Source of the DNA: Limosilactobacillus reuteri
GTDB taxonomy: Bacteria > Bacillota > Bacilli > Lactobacillales > Lactobacillaceae
Assembly: GCF_020784725.1 (NCBI RefSeq)
Contig: NZ_JAJGTZ010000026.1
Coordinates: 78,305 to 142,304, forward strand
Reading direction: 5' to 3'
DNA: 64,000 nucleotides
The translations under genes and the position numbers were made by a program. The notes under the pieces are model-generated. The model worked only from the letters and a program-made list of their open reading frames with translations. It was not told the DNA's origin and made no database searches. Of the stretch, positions 55,881-64,000 are shown piece by piece. Every line of letters starts with the position of its first letter. Within the stretch, counting starts at the first letter, position 1.

Positions 55881-56675
55881 ATGGCAAAAATTTCGAAAAT
55901 TGAGGCGCAAAAACGGAAGGGTCGATATAATATATACCTTGATGGTAAGTATGCTTTTCCGGTTGCAGAAAGTGTTTTGATTCAGTTCCGTTTGATGAAG
56001 GGAACCGAGCTAGATGAAAAGCAAATTGCGGCCATTGCGACTGCTGATCAGCAAGCAAAGGCTTATTCACGGATGCTTGACTACCTTTCTTACCAGATGC
56101 GAACAGAAAGCGACATCGTTAAGAAACTAAAAGAAATTGATACACCGGAAGAGTTTATTGAGCCAATTTTAAAAAAGCTACGCGGTCAACAGTTAATCGA
56201 TGACCATGCCTATGCAGCTTCTTACGTCCGCACGATGATTAATACGGACTTGAAAGGCCCCGGAGTGCTTCGTCAACACTTACGACAAAAAGGGATTGGC
56301 GAAAATGATATCGATGATGCCTTAACGCAATTTACTCCTGAAGTTCAAGCAGAATTGGTAAAAAAGTTAGCTGGAAAGTTATTTCGCCGTTATCGAAACC
56401 AGCCAGAGCGACGACGCGAACAAAAAGTGCGGCAGGGACTTATGACAAAAGGCTTCTCTGATAGCGTGTACGAAATGATTAAGGATGAAGTAGTTCCGCA
56501 ACCTGATTCAGAACAGGAGAATGACCTTTTGGCGAAAGAAGCAGTAAAGCAATGGCGTCGTGTTCGTCGTTATCAAGGATACGAGCGTGAGCAGCATTTT
56601 AAGCAGGTCATGTATCGAAAGGGCTTTGATCTTGATGATGTCCAAAGCTGGTTAGATGAGCAGGATTTCCAATAA
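55881..56675 (+). CDS. recX: Recombination regulator RecX
   Basis: RecX limits RecA filament growth. The protein (264 residues) is made of three-helix repeats with the typical R-T-E-x-D-I/V-x-x-x-L pattern (MRTESDIVKKLKE), LIDDHAYAASYVRTMI and VMYRKGFDLDDVQSWL near the end. The start is ATG 55881 with TAAGGAG ten bases upstream; the longer ATG at 55854 precedes that site. It is longer than enterobacterial RecX, as in other Firmicutes. recA is not in the window. Confidence 0.93.
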   Translation: MAKISKIEAQKRKGRYNIYLDGKYAFPVAESVLIQFRLMKGTELDEKQIAAIATADQQAKAYSRMLDYLSYQMRTESDIVKKLKEIDTPEEFIEPILKKLRGQQLIDDHAYAASYVRTMINTDLKGPGVLRQHLRQKGIGENDIDDALTQFTPEVQAELVKKLAGKLFRRYRNQPERRREQKVRQGLMTKGFSDSVYEMIKDEVVPQPDSEQENDLLAKEAVKQWRRVRRYQGYEREQHFKQVMYRKGFDLDDVQSWLDEQDFQ

Positions 56676-56749
56676 TAACTTTCCAAGATTGGGAATTACT
56701 GGTATTATTTTAATGATTATGTTTAAAAACAATAATTAGGAGTAAAATA

Positions 56750-57517
56750 GTGAATATTAAAATCTTAGTGGCTGTCCATAAAAATTATCGGATGCCAGAT
56801 GATCCAATGTATTTACCAGTTTTTGTTGGTAAAGAGATTCACCCGACTGTTAATCATACATTTCAGGGTGATAACACCGGAGATAATATTTCAAAAAAGA
56901 ATCCGCACTACAATGAGTTAACAGCTCTGTACTGGGGATGGAAAAATCTTGATGTGGATGCATTAGGATTAGTCCACTACCGTCGTTACTTGACGATGGG
57001 ACACTCAAAGGATCTTTCGACCATCCTCAATCATGAACAGGTTGAAGAGTTATTGAAAGATGCCGATGTAATCTTGCCAAAGAAGCGGCATTACTACATT
57101 GAAACAAATGAATCACATTACCTCCATGTTCATGAGCACGAGCCGCTTGAAATTACTCGGCAGGTATTAAAGGAGAAATATCCCCAGTACTTACCTGCTT
57201 TTGAAAAGGTAATGAAACAGACATCGGCTCACTATTTCAATATGATGATTATGAAAAAGCAGCCGTTGGATGAATATTGTACCTGGCTGTTTGATGTTTT
57301 AGGCGAAGTTGAGAAAAAAGTTGATTATTCTGACTATACACCATATGAGCAACGGGTCTTTGGATTTTTGAGTGAGCTTTTACTAGATACTTGGTTGTTG
57401 ACTAATCCGCAATACAAGACAGTGGAAGTTAACCGGGTGTTTCTTGAAAAGCAAAACTGGCCATTAAAGATTGCAAAGTTCTTAAAACGTAAAGTCACCG
57501 GCCATGGTGAACATTAA
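56750..57517 (+). CDS. DUF4422 capsular glycan glycosyltransferase-like protein
   Basis: This 255-residue protein is of the DUF4422 type, found in capsule and exopolysaccharide clusters and considered a glycosyltransferase. Marks are ILVAVHKNYRMPDDPMYLPV at the start, NPHYNELTALYWGWKN and GLVHYRRYLTM in the middle. No signal or membrane segment is seen. The GTG start has TAGGAG upstream. It heads a three-gene unit with a GT2 and a sugar transferase. Confidence 0.85.
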   Translation: MNIKILVAVHKNYRMPDDPMYLPVFVGKEIHPTVNHTFQGDNTGDNISKKNPHYNELTALYWGWKNLDVDALGLVHYRRYLTMGHSKDLSTILNHEQVEELLKDADVILPKKRHYYIETNESHYLHVHEHEPLEITRQVLKEKYPQYLPAFEKVMKQTSAHYFNMMIMKKQPLDEYCTWLFDVLGEVEKKVDYSDYTPYEQRVFGFLSELLLDTWLLTNPQYKTVEVNRVFLEKQNWPLKIAKFLKRKVTGHGEH

Positions 57518-57534
57518 CGATTGGAGAGACAAGA

Positions 57535-58464
57535 ATGCCAAAATTGTCAATAGTTGTTCCTTGTTATAATGAGGAAGAAACTATTCCACTTTTTTATCCG
57601 GCAGTTGAAAAAGTGGTTAAACAGATGCCAGTGGACACTGAGTATTGGTTTATCAATGATGGATCAAGTGATGGGACTTTAGCAGAACTACGTAAGCTGC
57701 ACGAACAGGATCCAGAACGGGTTCATTATGTTTCTTTTTCACGGAATTTTGGTAAAGAGGCAGGGCTTTACGCGGGATTACAGGCCGCAACAGGTGATTA
57801 TGTCGTTGTGATGGACGCTGATTTACAGGATCCACCAGAATATTTACCAGAGATGTATAAGGCTATTTCTACTGGTGAATATGATTGTGTGGGGATGCGG
57901 CGGACAGATCGAAAGGGTGAGGCGAAGTTTAAGTCTTTCCTTTCTAACCAATTCTATAATGTTATCAATAAGATTTCTGATACCAAAATTGTCTCTGGAG
58001 CCCGGGACTACCGGATGATGACGCGTCAGATGGTAGATGCAGTGTTGTCATTAACTGAATATAACCGGTTCTCAAAAGGTATTTTTAACTGGGTTGGGTT
58101 TAAGACTAAATACCTTCCCTATAAAAATGTCGAACGGGTTGCTGGGACAACAGATTGGTCAACCTGGAAGTTATTTAAGTATGCGATCGATGGTATTACC
58201 GATTTTTCTGAAGCGCCATTGGCAATTGCGACCTGGGCTGGTGGTTTAACGGCATTCATCTCCATTGTCGGGATGATTATTGTTATAATAAGAAAGATTA
58301 TTGAGCCGGCTAGTAGTACTTTTGGCTGGGCCTCAATGGTTTGTATCATTTTATTCCTCGGCGGTATCCAGTTACTTTGCCTCGGAATAGTAGGTCGTTA
58401 TATTGGTCGTATTTATATGCAGACAAAGAGACGACCGATATATATTATTAAAGAGAAAAAGTAG
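57535..58464 (+). CDS. Family 2 glycosyltransferase, GtrB/dolichol-phosphate mannosyltransferase-like
   Basis: This membrane glycosyltransferase (309 residues) moves a sugar from a nucleotide donor to undecaprenyl phosphate. The GT2 catalytic part has LSIVVPCYNEEETIP, NDGSSDGTL, and the D-x-D-type VVMDADLQDPPEYL; two C-terminal helices (about 228-252 and 265-288) hold it in the membrane. This architecture matches GtrB, whose GtrA partner type is found at 47.6 kb. TTGGAGAG precedes the ATG. It is second in the glycan unit. Confidence 0.91.
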   Translation: MPKLSIVVPCYNEEETIPLFYPAVEKVVKQMPVDTEYWFINDGSSDGTLAELRKLHEQDPERVHYVSFSRNFGKEAGLYAGLQAATGDYVVVMDADLQDPPEYLPEMYKAISTGEYDCVGMRRTDRKGEAKFKSFLSNQFYNVINKISDTKIVSGARDYRMMTRQMVDAVLSLTEYNRFSKGIFNWVGFKTKYLPYKNVERVAGTTDWSTWKLFKYAIDGITDFSEAPLAIATWAGGLTAFISIVGMIIVIIRKIIEPASSTFGWASMVCIILFLGGIQLLCLGIVGRYIGRIYMQTKRRPIYIIKEKK

Positions 58465-58475
58465 GGTTGAGAATC

Positions 58476-59123
58476 ATGAGTGAGAAGGTAAAAATTAAAC
58501 AACAAACTAAGAGCTACCTTTTCTGGAAGAGGTTCTTTGATATTGTTTTATCGTCAGGAGCATTAGTTTGCTTTAGCCCAGTATTTTTAGCTGTTTTTAT
58601 AATGAATCGCTTTGGTGATAATAAGGGACCGCTGTTTTATAAACAAGAACGGATCGGCTGGCATGGCAAGCCCTTTAAGATTTATAAGTTCCGTTCAATG
58701 GTTGTGAATGCAGATAAAATTTTGGAAAATGATCCTGAACTTTATGCTAAATATGTGGCAAATAACTATAAGTTGGAACCAGAAGAAGATCCCCGGATTA
58801 CTCGTTTGGGAGAATGGTTGCGTAAGACATCGATTGATGAAATTCCCCAATTTCTTAATATTTTACGTGGCGAGATGAGCATCATTGGACCGCGACCGGT
58901 TGTTAAGGCAGAGTTGGCCGAGTATGGTGACCGAGTTGATAAGTTTTTGTCAGTAAAACCGGGAGCAATGGGATTGTGGCAATCGAGTGGGCGGAGTAAT
59001 ATCCCATATCCAGAACGTTGTGGTGTTGAATTAGAATACGTCGATGAGGCTTCGCTAGGATTTGATATGAAAATAATGTTTAAGAATATTATTAGTATAT
59101 TTAAACGTGATGGTGCGTATTAA
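58476..59123 (+). CDS. Undecaprenyl-phosphate sugar phosphotransferase (bacterial sugar transferase)
   Basis: This polyprenyl glycosylphosphotransferase (215 residues) adds the first sugar-1-phosphate to undecaprenyl phosphate and so starts exopolysaccharide or capsule repeat synthesis. The N-terminal membrane helix (about 17-37) is followed by the catalytic core: YKQERIGWHGKPFKIYKFRSM and KTSIDEIPQFLNILRGEMSIIGPRP, both family signatures. The long N-terminal membrane domain of WbaP is absent. The start is ATG 58476, three codons after a TTG. It ends the glycan unit. Confidence 0.93.
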   Translation: MSEKVKIKQQTKSYLFWKRFFDIVLSSGALVCFSPVFLAVFIMNRFGDNKGPLFYKQERIGWHGKPFKIYKFRSMVVNADKILENDPELYAKYVANNYKLEPEEDPRITRLGEWLRKTSIDEIPQFLNILRGEMSIIGPRPVVKAELAEYGDRVDKFLSVKPGAMGLWQSSGRSNIPYPERCGVELEYVDEASLGFDMKIMFKNIISIFKRDGAY

Positions 59124-59219
59124 GAAAGTAAACGATTTCTTTTTACAACAATGATTAGTCAAGTATGATTAACGATTATTACAATTAAGTTAAAAATATA
59201 TATCTGAATAGTTACGATT

Positions 59220-59262
59220 ACCTACAAAAGCTGTTATTTAAGGCTTTTGTAGGTTTTTTTGT
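59220..59262 (+). terminator. Terminator of the glycan unit
   Basis: CCTACAAAAGC (59221-59231) pairs perfectly with GCTTTTGTAGG (59243-59253), then seven T. Confidence 0.93.
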
Positions 59263-59325
59263 TGATTTGCAAGGAGAAAGCACAACCAGTATGATATTAA
59301 TCGTGAGAAAATTAAGTATTTAAGT

Positions 59326-59363
59326 TACAATTCGGTTTTAATTTTATGGAGGACAAGCTTATT
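59326..59363 (+). promoter_or_regulatory. -10 box, ribosome site and possible AUU start of the RDV-M23 gene
   Basis: TACAAT (59326-59331) predicts transcription from about 59338. GGAGG (59348-59352) then lies about ten bases into the mRNA and eight bases before ATT 59361, while the ATG at 59346 is upstream of that site. The geometry favours initiation at ATT. No good -35 is seen. Confidence 0.45.
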
Positions 59364-62090
59364 TTTAAACCTAGTCATTTAAAATCAAAAGTTTTATCTA
59401 CTCTTACTGTGTGTGGAGGAGCTTTATTCCTGTTAAGTGGGAATGCTGCTGCTGATGATCAAACAACTGATGTTCAACAACCAGTTACTCCTCAACAAAC
59501 AACTAATGAACAACCAAATACATCCACAGTTGATGTACAAACACCAAATACATATAACGGAGTAGCAGTTAGTCCACAAGCTAGTGAAACTACTCAAAAT
59601 ACAGAAAATTATAATGTTGTTCCAACGCAGGACAATAATCAAGAAGTACAACATAAAGAAGCAACTCAACCAAAAAATCCCAACAATTATGGTTATTTAG
59701 ATTCAGTTAGTTTATCAAACAACGAGTTGCAAGTTAGTGGTTGGCAAGCAACTAATCAAGCTGCAGACAAGCCTTACCATTACGTAATTGCGTATGATAA
59801 TACGGTTAACGCAGAATTAGGTCGTCAACAAGTTGAAAATGTTAGTCGACCGGATGTTGCCCAAGCCTATCCAGATGCAACCAATGCTGATAATTCCGGC
59901 TTTAACTCAACTATTAAGTTAAATACAACTAGTGAAGATTATACTAACCACTCTATTAGTGTAATTAGCCGGTATAGTGATGCGACTAATGGTGAAGGTA
60001 ATCATGTTGATTATTGGTATCCAGCATTTACTTTTGACCAAGGTAACTATGCTTGGCTAGATGATATGCATACTGAAAATGACCAATTGCATGTTAGTGG
60101 TTGGAATGCAACTAACCAAGCAAACAACAAAGATTACCACTATGTAATTCTTTATGACACAACTAAGGGTCACGAACTTAGCCGCCAGTTAGTAGATGAA
60201 ACGGCTAGCCAACGTCCAGATGTTCAAAAAGCATATTCAAATGTTAATAATGCCGGTAAGTCTGGTTTTAACGTTACATTTGACTTGTCAAAATTATCCT
60301 TTGATGCAAGTGACCAATTACAAGTAATTAGTCGTTATAGCAATGCTGAAAATGGTGAAGGTGACCGAGTAGATTACTGGTTTGCACCAACTAGTCGTGA
60401 AAACCAAGGATACCTTGATAGTGCTAACTTTAGCAATGGGCAATTAGTAGTTAATGGATGGCATGCAAATGATGCTTCTACCATTGCACCTAATCATTTC
60501 TTGATTCTATTTGACCAAACAGCTAAAAAGCAAGCTGGCGTTATTAATGCTACCCAAATTGATCGTACAGATGTTGCAAATGCCTTTAAGAACATTCAAA
60601 CGGCTAATCAAGCCGGCTTTAGTGGTACTTTCAATGCTGACACTATTATTCCTGGTCATGAATACTCACTTGTTAGCCGTTATTCTACTTCTGCAAACGG
60701 TAACGGTGATACCGGTCACTATGTAGATTATTGGTTCAATGATCTTAAGTTTGATCAAGCTCGGTATAGTATTGATTCATTTACTCAAAATGATAATAAT
60801 GGCTTTCACGTAACAGGATGGATGGCAAGTGATTTTGCTATTAATCGTCCTAATGCTTACGTAATTCTACTTAATAATGGCAAGGAAGTTACACGAAGCA
60901 AAGTAACATTAACTGATCGTTCAGATGTAGCAGCTGTTTATCCAAGTATTTACAACAGTCGTAAGAGCGGCTTTAGTACAGACTTGAACGTTGATCCAAC
61001 TAGTTTGAACGGTGAACTTTCCTTTGTTTTACGTTTTACTAGTTCAGAAGATGGAAACAGTAATTACAGTGATCAATACACTAGCAAATATGCTACTAAT
61101 ACTGGTTATTTCGATACTGTTGATGTAACTGATAACCAAATTAAGGTTGCTGGTTGGCATGCAAGCACCCAAGCTAATGGAAAAGATTACCAATTTATTA
61201 TTGTTTTAGACCAAAATGGTCATGAACTAGCTCGCCAGGCTGTGAATACAAAGAATATTACTCGAGATGATGTTCAAAAAGTTTATCCATGGCTTGAAAA
61301 TAGTGATAAGTCAGGGTTTGAAACTGTTGTAAATCTTAATGATCAAATTAATCATAAAGCGGTTCGTTTGATTCACCGATTCTCTAACCAAGCTAATGGT
61401 GAGGGTAATTATGTTGATTATTATTCTGATTTAGTATCTGTTCATTCTGAATTCCAAAATGAAAATGGTTCTACTTATTACTACGATTCACGGACAGGTG
61501 CTAAACAAACAGGTTGGGCAAATATTAACAATAATAATTACTACTTTGATCCATCTACTGGTGCTATGTTCACAGGTACCCATACGGTGGACGGTAAGTC
61601 ATATGATTTCGGTAGTAATGGGGTTGCAGTGGAAAATGATAAGTGGGGCTGGCCATTCCCTAGTACTGGTGAAGGACACTTCTCTGGTGCTCAATTATTT
61701 GGGGTAAACGCTGGTGGCCAATTCCGTATGAATGGATTCCATGATGGTCTAGATTTTGGCTCAATTGACCATCCAGGTGCAGAAGTGCATGCTATTCATG
61801 GTGGAAAAGTTACTCAGATTGGTTATACAGCTGGTTTAGATTGGTACGTATTAGTCGATACCGGTGAATACCTTACTGTTTATCAAGAAGCATTCTCTAA
61901 CCGGAACAATATTCAAGTTCAAGTGGGACAACAAATCAACGTTGGAGATGTAATTGGCCGTCGTGACACATCTCACCTTCACATTGGTGTTACTCGTCAA
62001 CACAACTTTAATATTGCTTTGGCTAACTCATTTAACAATAATGGTACTTGGTTAAACCCATTGGATTTAATCCGGAATGGTTCTAAGTAA
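59346..62090 (+). CDS. Secreted RDV-repeat M23 peptidase with glucan/cell-wall-binding repeats
   Basis: This secreted protein has 914 residues from ATG 59346, or 909 from a possible AUU start at 59361. A signal peptide (to about 36), a Thr/Gln-rich linker (37-110), five repeats of about 110 residues (115-225, 236-345, 353-463, 470-575, 585-690) with the pattern R-x-D-V ... SGF ... R-Y/F-S, then cell-wall-binding repeats (TYYYDSRTGAKQTGW, YYFDPSTGAMFTG; about 700-755), and an M23 domain (about 797-890). Metal ligands are His and Asp of FHDGLDFG and the HLHIG pair. The repeats match RDV repeats known from L. reuteri glucansucrases. It probably cuts peptidoglycan cross-links at the surface. Confidence 0.87.
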   Translation: MEDKLIFKPSHLKSKVLSTLTVCGGALFLLSGNAAADDQTTDVQQPVTPQQTTNEQPNTSTVDVQTPNTYNGVAVSPQASETTQNTENYNVVPTQDNNQEVQHKEATQPKNPNNYGYLDSVSLSNNELQVSGWQATNQAADKPYHYVIAYDNTVNAELGRQQVENVSRPDVAQAYPDATNADNSGFNSTIKLNTTSEDYTNHSISVISRYSDATNGEGNHVDYWYPAFTFDQGNYAWLDDMHTENDQLHVSGWNATNQANNKDYHYVILYDTTKGHELSRQLVDETASQRPDVQKAYSNVNNAGKSGFNVTFDLSKLSFDASDQLQVISRYSNAENGEGDRVDYWFAPTSRENQGYLDSANFSNGQLVVNGWHANDASTIAPNHFLILFDQTAKKQAGVINATQIDRTDVANAFKNIQTANQAGFSGTFNADTIIPGHEYSLVSRYSTSANGNGDTGHYVDYWFNDLKFDQARYSIDSFTQNDNNGFHVTGWMASDFAINRPNAYVILLNNGKEVTRSKVTLTDRSDVAAVYPSIYNSRKSGFSTDLNVDPTSLNGELSFVLRFTSSEDGNSNYSDQYTSKYATNTGYFDTVDVTDNQIKVAGWHASTQANGKDYQFIIVLDQNGHELARQAVNTKNITRDDVQKVYPWLENSDKSGFETVVNLNDQINHKAVRLIHRFSNQANGEGNYVDYYSDLVSVHSEFQNENGSTYYYDSRTGAKQTGWANINNNNYYFDPSTGAMFTGTHTVDGKSYDFGSNGVAVENDKWGWPFPSTGEGHFSGAQLFGVNAGGQFRMNGFHDGLDFGSIDHPGAEVHAIHGGKVTQIGYTAGLDWYVLVDTGEYLTVYQEAFSNRNNIQVQVGQQINVGDVIGRRDTSHLHIGVTRQHNFNIALANSFNNNGTWLNPLDLIRNGSK

Positions 62091-62140
62091 TAAAAAAGCT
62101 GCTTATTGTTAATTAACATTAAGTGGCTTTTTTGTAGGGA
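62090..62140 (+). terminator. Terminator of the RDV-M23 gene
   Basis: AAAAAAGCTGCTTA... pairs with TTAAGTGGCTTTTTT (with two G-U pairs) around TTGTTAATTAACA; it ends in T. Confidence 0.8.
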
Positions 62141-62156
62141 GTTATGGGAGATAACA

Positions 62157-64000
62157 ATGGAAATAAAGAAACACTATAAATTATATAAAGATGGTAAAAA
62201 TTGGTGCACAATGGCTTTAGCTGTTGCAGCTGTTTCAGCGGGATTAGTATTGGGAAATACGAATGTAAAAGCTGATACGCCGACTGATAATGTACCGGTA
62301 GTTAAAACTACTAATCCTACTATTGGGGATGCCACTGCAGAGCTAGCTAGTCAAGAAAAGGCTGCTCAAGCAAAGGATAACGGGAACTATGGCTACCTTG
62401 ATGCTGCTCAAGTTGTTAATAATAATGACTTGCACGTTAGTGGCTGGCAAGCAACCAATCAAGCCGCCGGCAAGGACAATCGTTATTTAGTGGCTTATGA
62501 TAGTACTACTAATACCGAATTAGGTCGTACATCGGTAACCGAAAATGTAGCGCGTCCTGATGTTGCCAAGGCTTATCCGGATGTGGTTAACGCTAAGGAT
62601 TCCGGTTACCAAGCAACGATGAATAATCTGGACTGGAGTAAGGTTAAGAGTGTTGATGACCAGATTCACATTGTTAGTCGCTATAGTGATGCCGCTAATG
62701 GTGAAGGGAATCATGTTGATAATTGGTCGCAACCAATTAATCTTGATAAGGGAAATTATGCTTATCTTGATAATTTTGGTGTTAAAGATAATCAGCTTCA
62801 AGTTTCTGGTTGGAATGCGACTAATAAGGCATTAGGGAAAGCTAATCACTATGTGATTTTATATGACCGCACCGCTGGTCATGAAATTACTCGGGTAAAA
62901 GTAGAACCTACGGTCCGTCCTGATGTAGCGAAAGCTTACTCCCAAGTGATTAATGCCAAAGATTCTGGTTTTAATACAGCCTTTTCACTGGCTGGCATTG
63001 ACTTAAACCATGAACTGCAAATTATCAGTCGCTATAGCGATGCTGCTAATGGTGAAGGAAACTATGTTAGTTACTGGTATGCCCCTAAGAAGTTTGCGCC
63101 AGCTAACACTAGTAATCAAGGGAGTCTTGATTCATTTAATCTTAGTAACGGTCAATTAATCGTTAGTGGCTGGCACGCAACGGATTATTCTCAAGTTGAA
63201 AATAGTCACTACTTGATCCTATTTGATAATACAAATAAGACGCAAGTTAAGTCTATTAAGGTAACTAATGGTGCCCGTCCCGATGTGGCAAAGGCTTATC
63301 CTACAGTAGCAACAGCTGGGCAATCTGGCTTTAATGCTAATTTTGGTACAGTAAATCTTACCCCAGGTCATAGCTATAGTCTTGTTAGTCGTTACTCGAC
63401 GTTAGATGGTGGTAATGGGGATAATGGTCAAAGTAAGACTACTGATTATTGGTTTAATCCTGTAACGTTGGATCAACAAGCTTCTTATGTTGATAGCTTT
63501 ACCAAGACTGATAATGGCTACAATGTGAAAGGCTGGATGGTCAGCGATCAATCAATTAACAAGCCTAATGCTTACCTTATTTTATTGAATGATGGTCAAG
63601 AAATTGCTAGGACGAAGGTCGAACTAACTGACCGTCCTGATGTAGCTAAAGTTTATCCAAGCATTTACAACTCGCAAAAGAGTGGCTTTAACGGTGAATT
63701 TAAGGTGGATCCAGCTAAGGCAAACGGCACCCTTAAAGTAATTATGCGGTTTGCTGGTGATGATGCTAACCAAAATTACAGCGATCAGTATAGTCAAGAT
63801 TATCCAACGAATGCTGGTAATTTTGATAATATTCACGTAACAGCTAGTCAGGTTAGTTTGAGTGGCTGGCATGCAAGTACGCAAGCGGGTAATAAACCAT
63901 ATGAATGGTTGATCGTTCTTGATAATAATGGTCAAGAACTTTACCGCCAAGAGATTACAGATAAGGACCTTGGACGAAATGATGTTCAAAATGTTTATCC
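62157..64000 (+). CDS. RDV-repeat secreted protein, probable GH70 glucansucrase, 5' part
   Basis: The frame is open from ATG 62157, with GGGAG six bases upstream, to the window end (614 codons and two bases), so the gene is cut. The N terminus has HYKLYKDGKNW, the KxYKxGKxW signal typical of glucansucrases and large adhesins, with a signal segment to about residue 40. RDV repeats follow: RPDVAKAYPDVVNAKDSG, RPDVAKAYSQVINAKDSGF, RPDVAKAYPTVATAGQSGF, RPDVAKVYPSIYNSQKSGF, then a fifth starting GRNDVQNVYP. RDV repeats after such a signal are known from L. reuteri glucansucrases (GtfA type). The catalytic domain would lie beyond 64000, so the function is inferred. Confidence 0.75.
   Translation, partial: MEIKKHYKLYKDGKNWCTMALAVAAVSAGLVLGNTNVKADTPTDNVPVVKTTNPTIGDATAELASQEKAAQAKDNGNYGYLDAAQVVNNNDLHVSGWQATNQAAGKDNRYLVAYDSTTNTELGRTSVTENVARPDVAKAYPDVVNAKDSGYQATMNNLDWSKVKSVDDQIHIVSRYSDAANGEGNHVDNWSQPINLDKGNYAYLDNFGVKDNQLQVSGWNATNKALGKANHYVILYDRTAGHEITRVKVEPTVRPDVAKAYSQVINAKDSGFNTAFSLAGIDLNHELQIISRYSDAANGEGNYVSYWYAPKKFAPANTSNQGSLDSFNLSNGQLIVSGWHATDYSQVENSHYLILFDNTNKTQVKSIKVTNGARPDVAKAYPTVATAGQSGFNANFGTVNLTPGHSYSLVSRYSTLDGGNGDNGQSKTTDYWFNPVTLDQQASYVDSFTKTDNGYNVKGWMVSDQSINKPNAYLILLNDGQEIARTKVELTDRPDVAKVYPSIYNSQKSGFNGEFKVDPAKANGTLKVIMRFAGDDANQNYSDQYSQDYPTNAGNFDNIHVTASQVSLSGWHASTQAGNKPYEWLIVLDNNGQELYRQEITDKDLGRNDVQNVY

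Noticed and set aside
63624..63989. Minus-strand open frame inside the RDV repeats
   Set aside because: It arises from the repeat codon pattern; similar minus frames occur at 59433 and 62520 in the same kind of sequence.

Overview
The window is Gram-positive, low-GC chromosomal DNA from a heterofermentative lactobacillus, most likely Limosilactobacillus reuteri. The alpha-operon tail (rpsK-rpoA-rplQ) is followed by ecfA1-ecfA2-ecfT-truA and rplM-rpsI, as in Lactobacillales. At the right end lie RDV-type repeats (R-x-D-V ... SGF ... R-Y/F-S), which are characteristic of L. reuteri glucansucrases. The species call rests on recognition, not on a database search.

Layout. 1-9.6 kb: ribosomal and transcription genes, the ECF vitamin-transporter module, an acetoin/diacetyl reductase, a GH73 cell-wall hydrolase, xpt and a purK-like gene. 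9.7-21 kb: housekeeping genes pcrA-ligA-camS, gatCAB, a diacylglycerol kinase and an RNA uracil methyltransferase. 21-34.3 kb: an accessory patch with an AT-rich solitary RecF/SMC-like ATPase, an autoregulated TetR-oxidoreductase pair, a pRiA4b ORF-3 family protein and an Rpn/PD-(D/E)XK nuclease, mixed with decayed genes. The decayed genes are an AAA ATPase fragment, two copies of a short C-terminal remnant, and a membrane-anchored gene with two in-frame stops. 34.3-49.5 kb: small membrane proteins, a LytTR-DUF3021 regulatory pair, MFS, Bax1, gamma-glutamylcysteine ligase, a hydroxyacid dehydrogenase, a LOG-family protein, a DEAD-box helicase, tRNA-Arg(CCT), UDP-GlcNAc 2-epimerase, flavodoxin-GtrA and map. 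49.6-55.8 kb: an arcT/arcD-like aminotransferase-antiporter pair divergent from yjeM, brkB, and a DUF1659-DUF2922 pair. 55.9-64 kb: recX, a three-gene glycan module, an RDV-repeat M23 peptidase, and the 5' part of a gene with a KxYKxGKxW signal and RDV repeats, probably a GH70 glucansucrase that continues past the window.

How genes work together. EcfA1/A2/T energise exchangeable vitamin-binding S components encoded elsewhere. GatCAB makes Gln-tRNA(Gln)/Asn-tRNA(Asn). ArcT/ArcD-like and YjeM suggest amino-acid exchange for acid or energy stress. The DUF4422-GT2-sugar transferase genes point to surface glycan synthesis beside two secreted RDV-repeat proteins that probably share a surface partner.

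Points most worth a second look: a pair of about 210-bp structured repeats in two 3' regions; a third, different structured intergenic element; the lone ATPase with a C-terminal R-x5-H motif; collinear RDV arrays on a peptidoglycan hydrolase and a probable glucansucrase; and evidence for an AUU start on the RDV-M23 gene. No intact insertion sequence, prophage or CRISPR array was seen. Where starts differ from the longest open frame, they were moved to codons with well-spaced ribosome binding sites.
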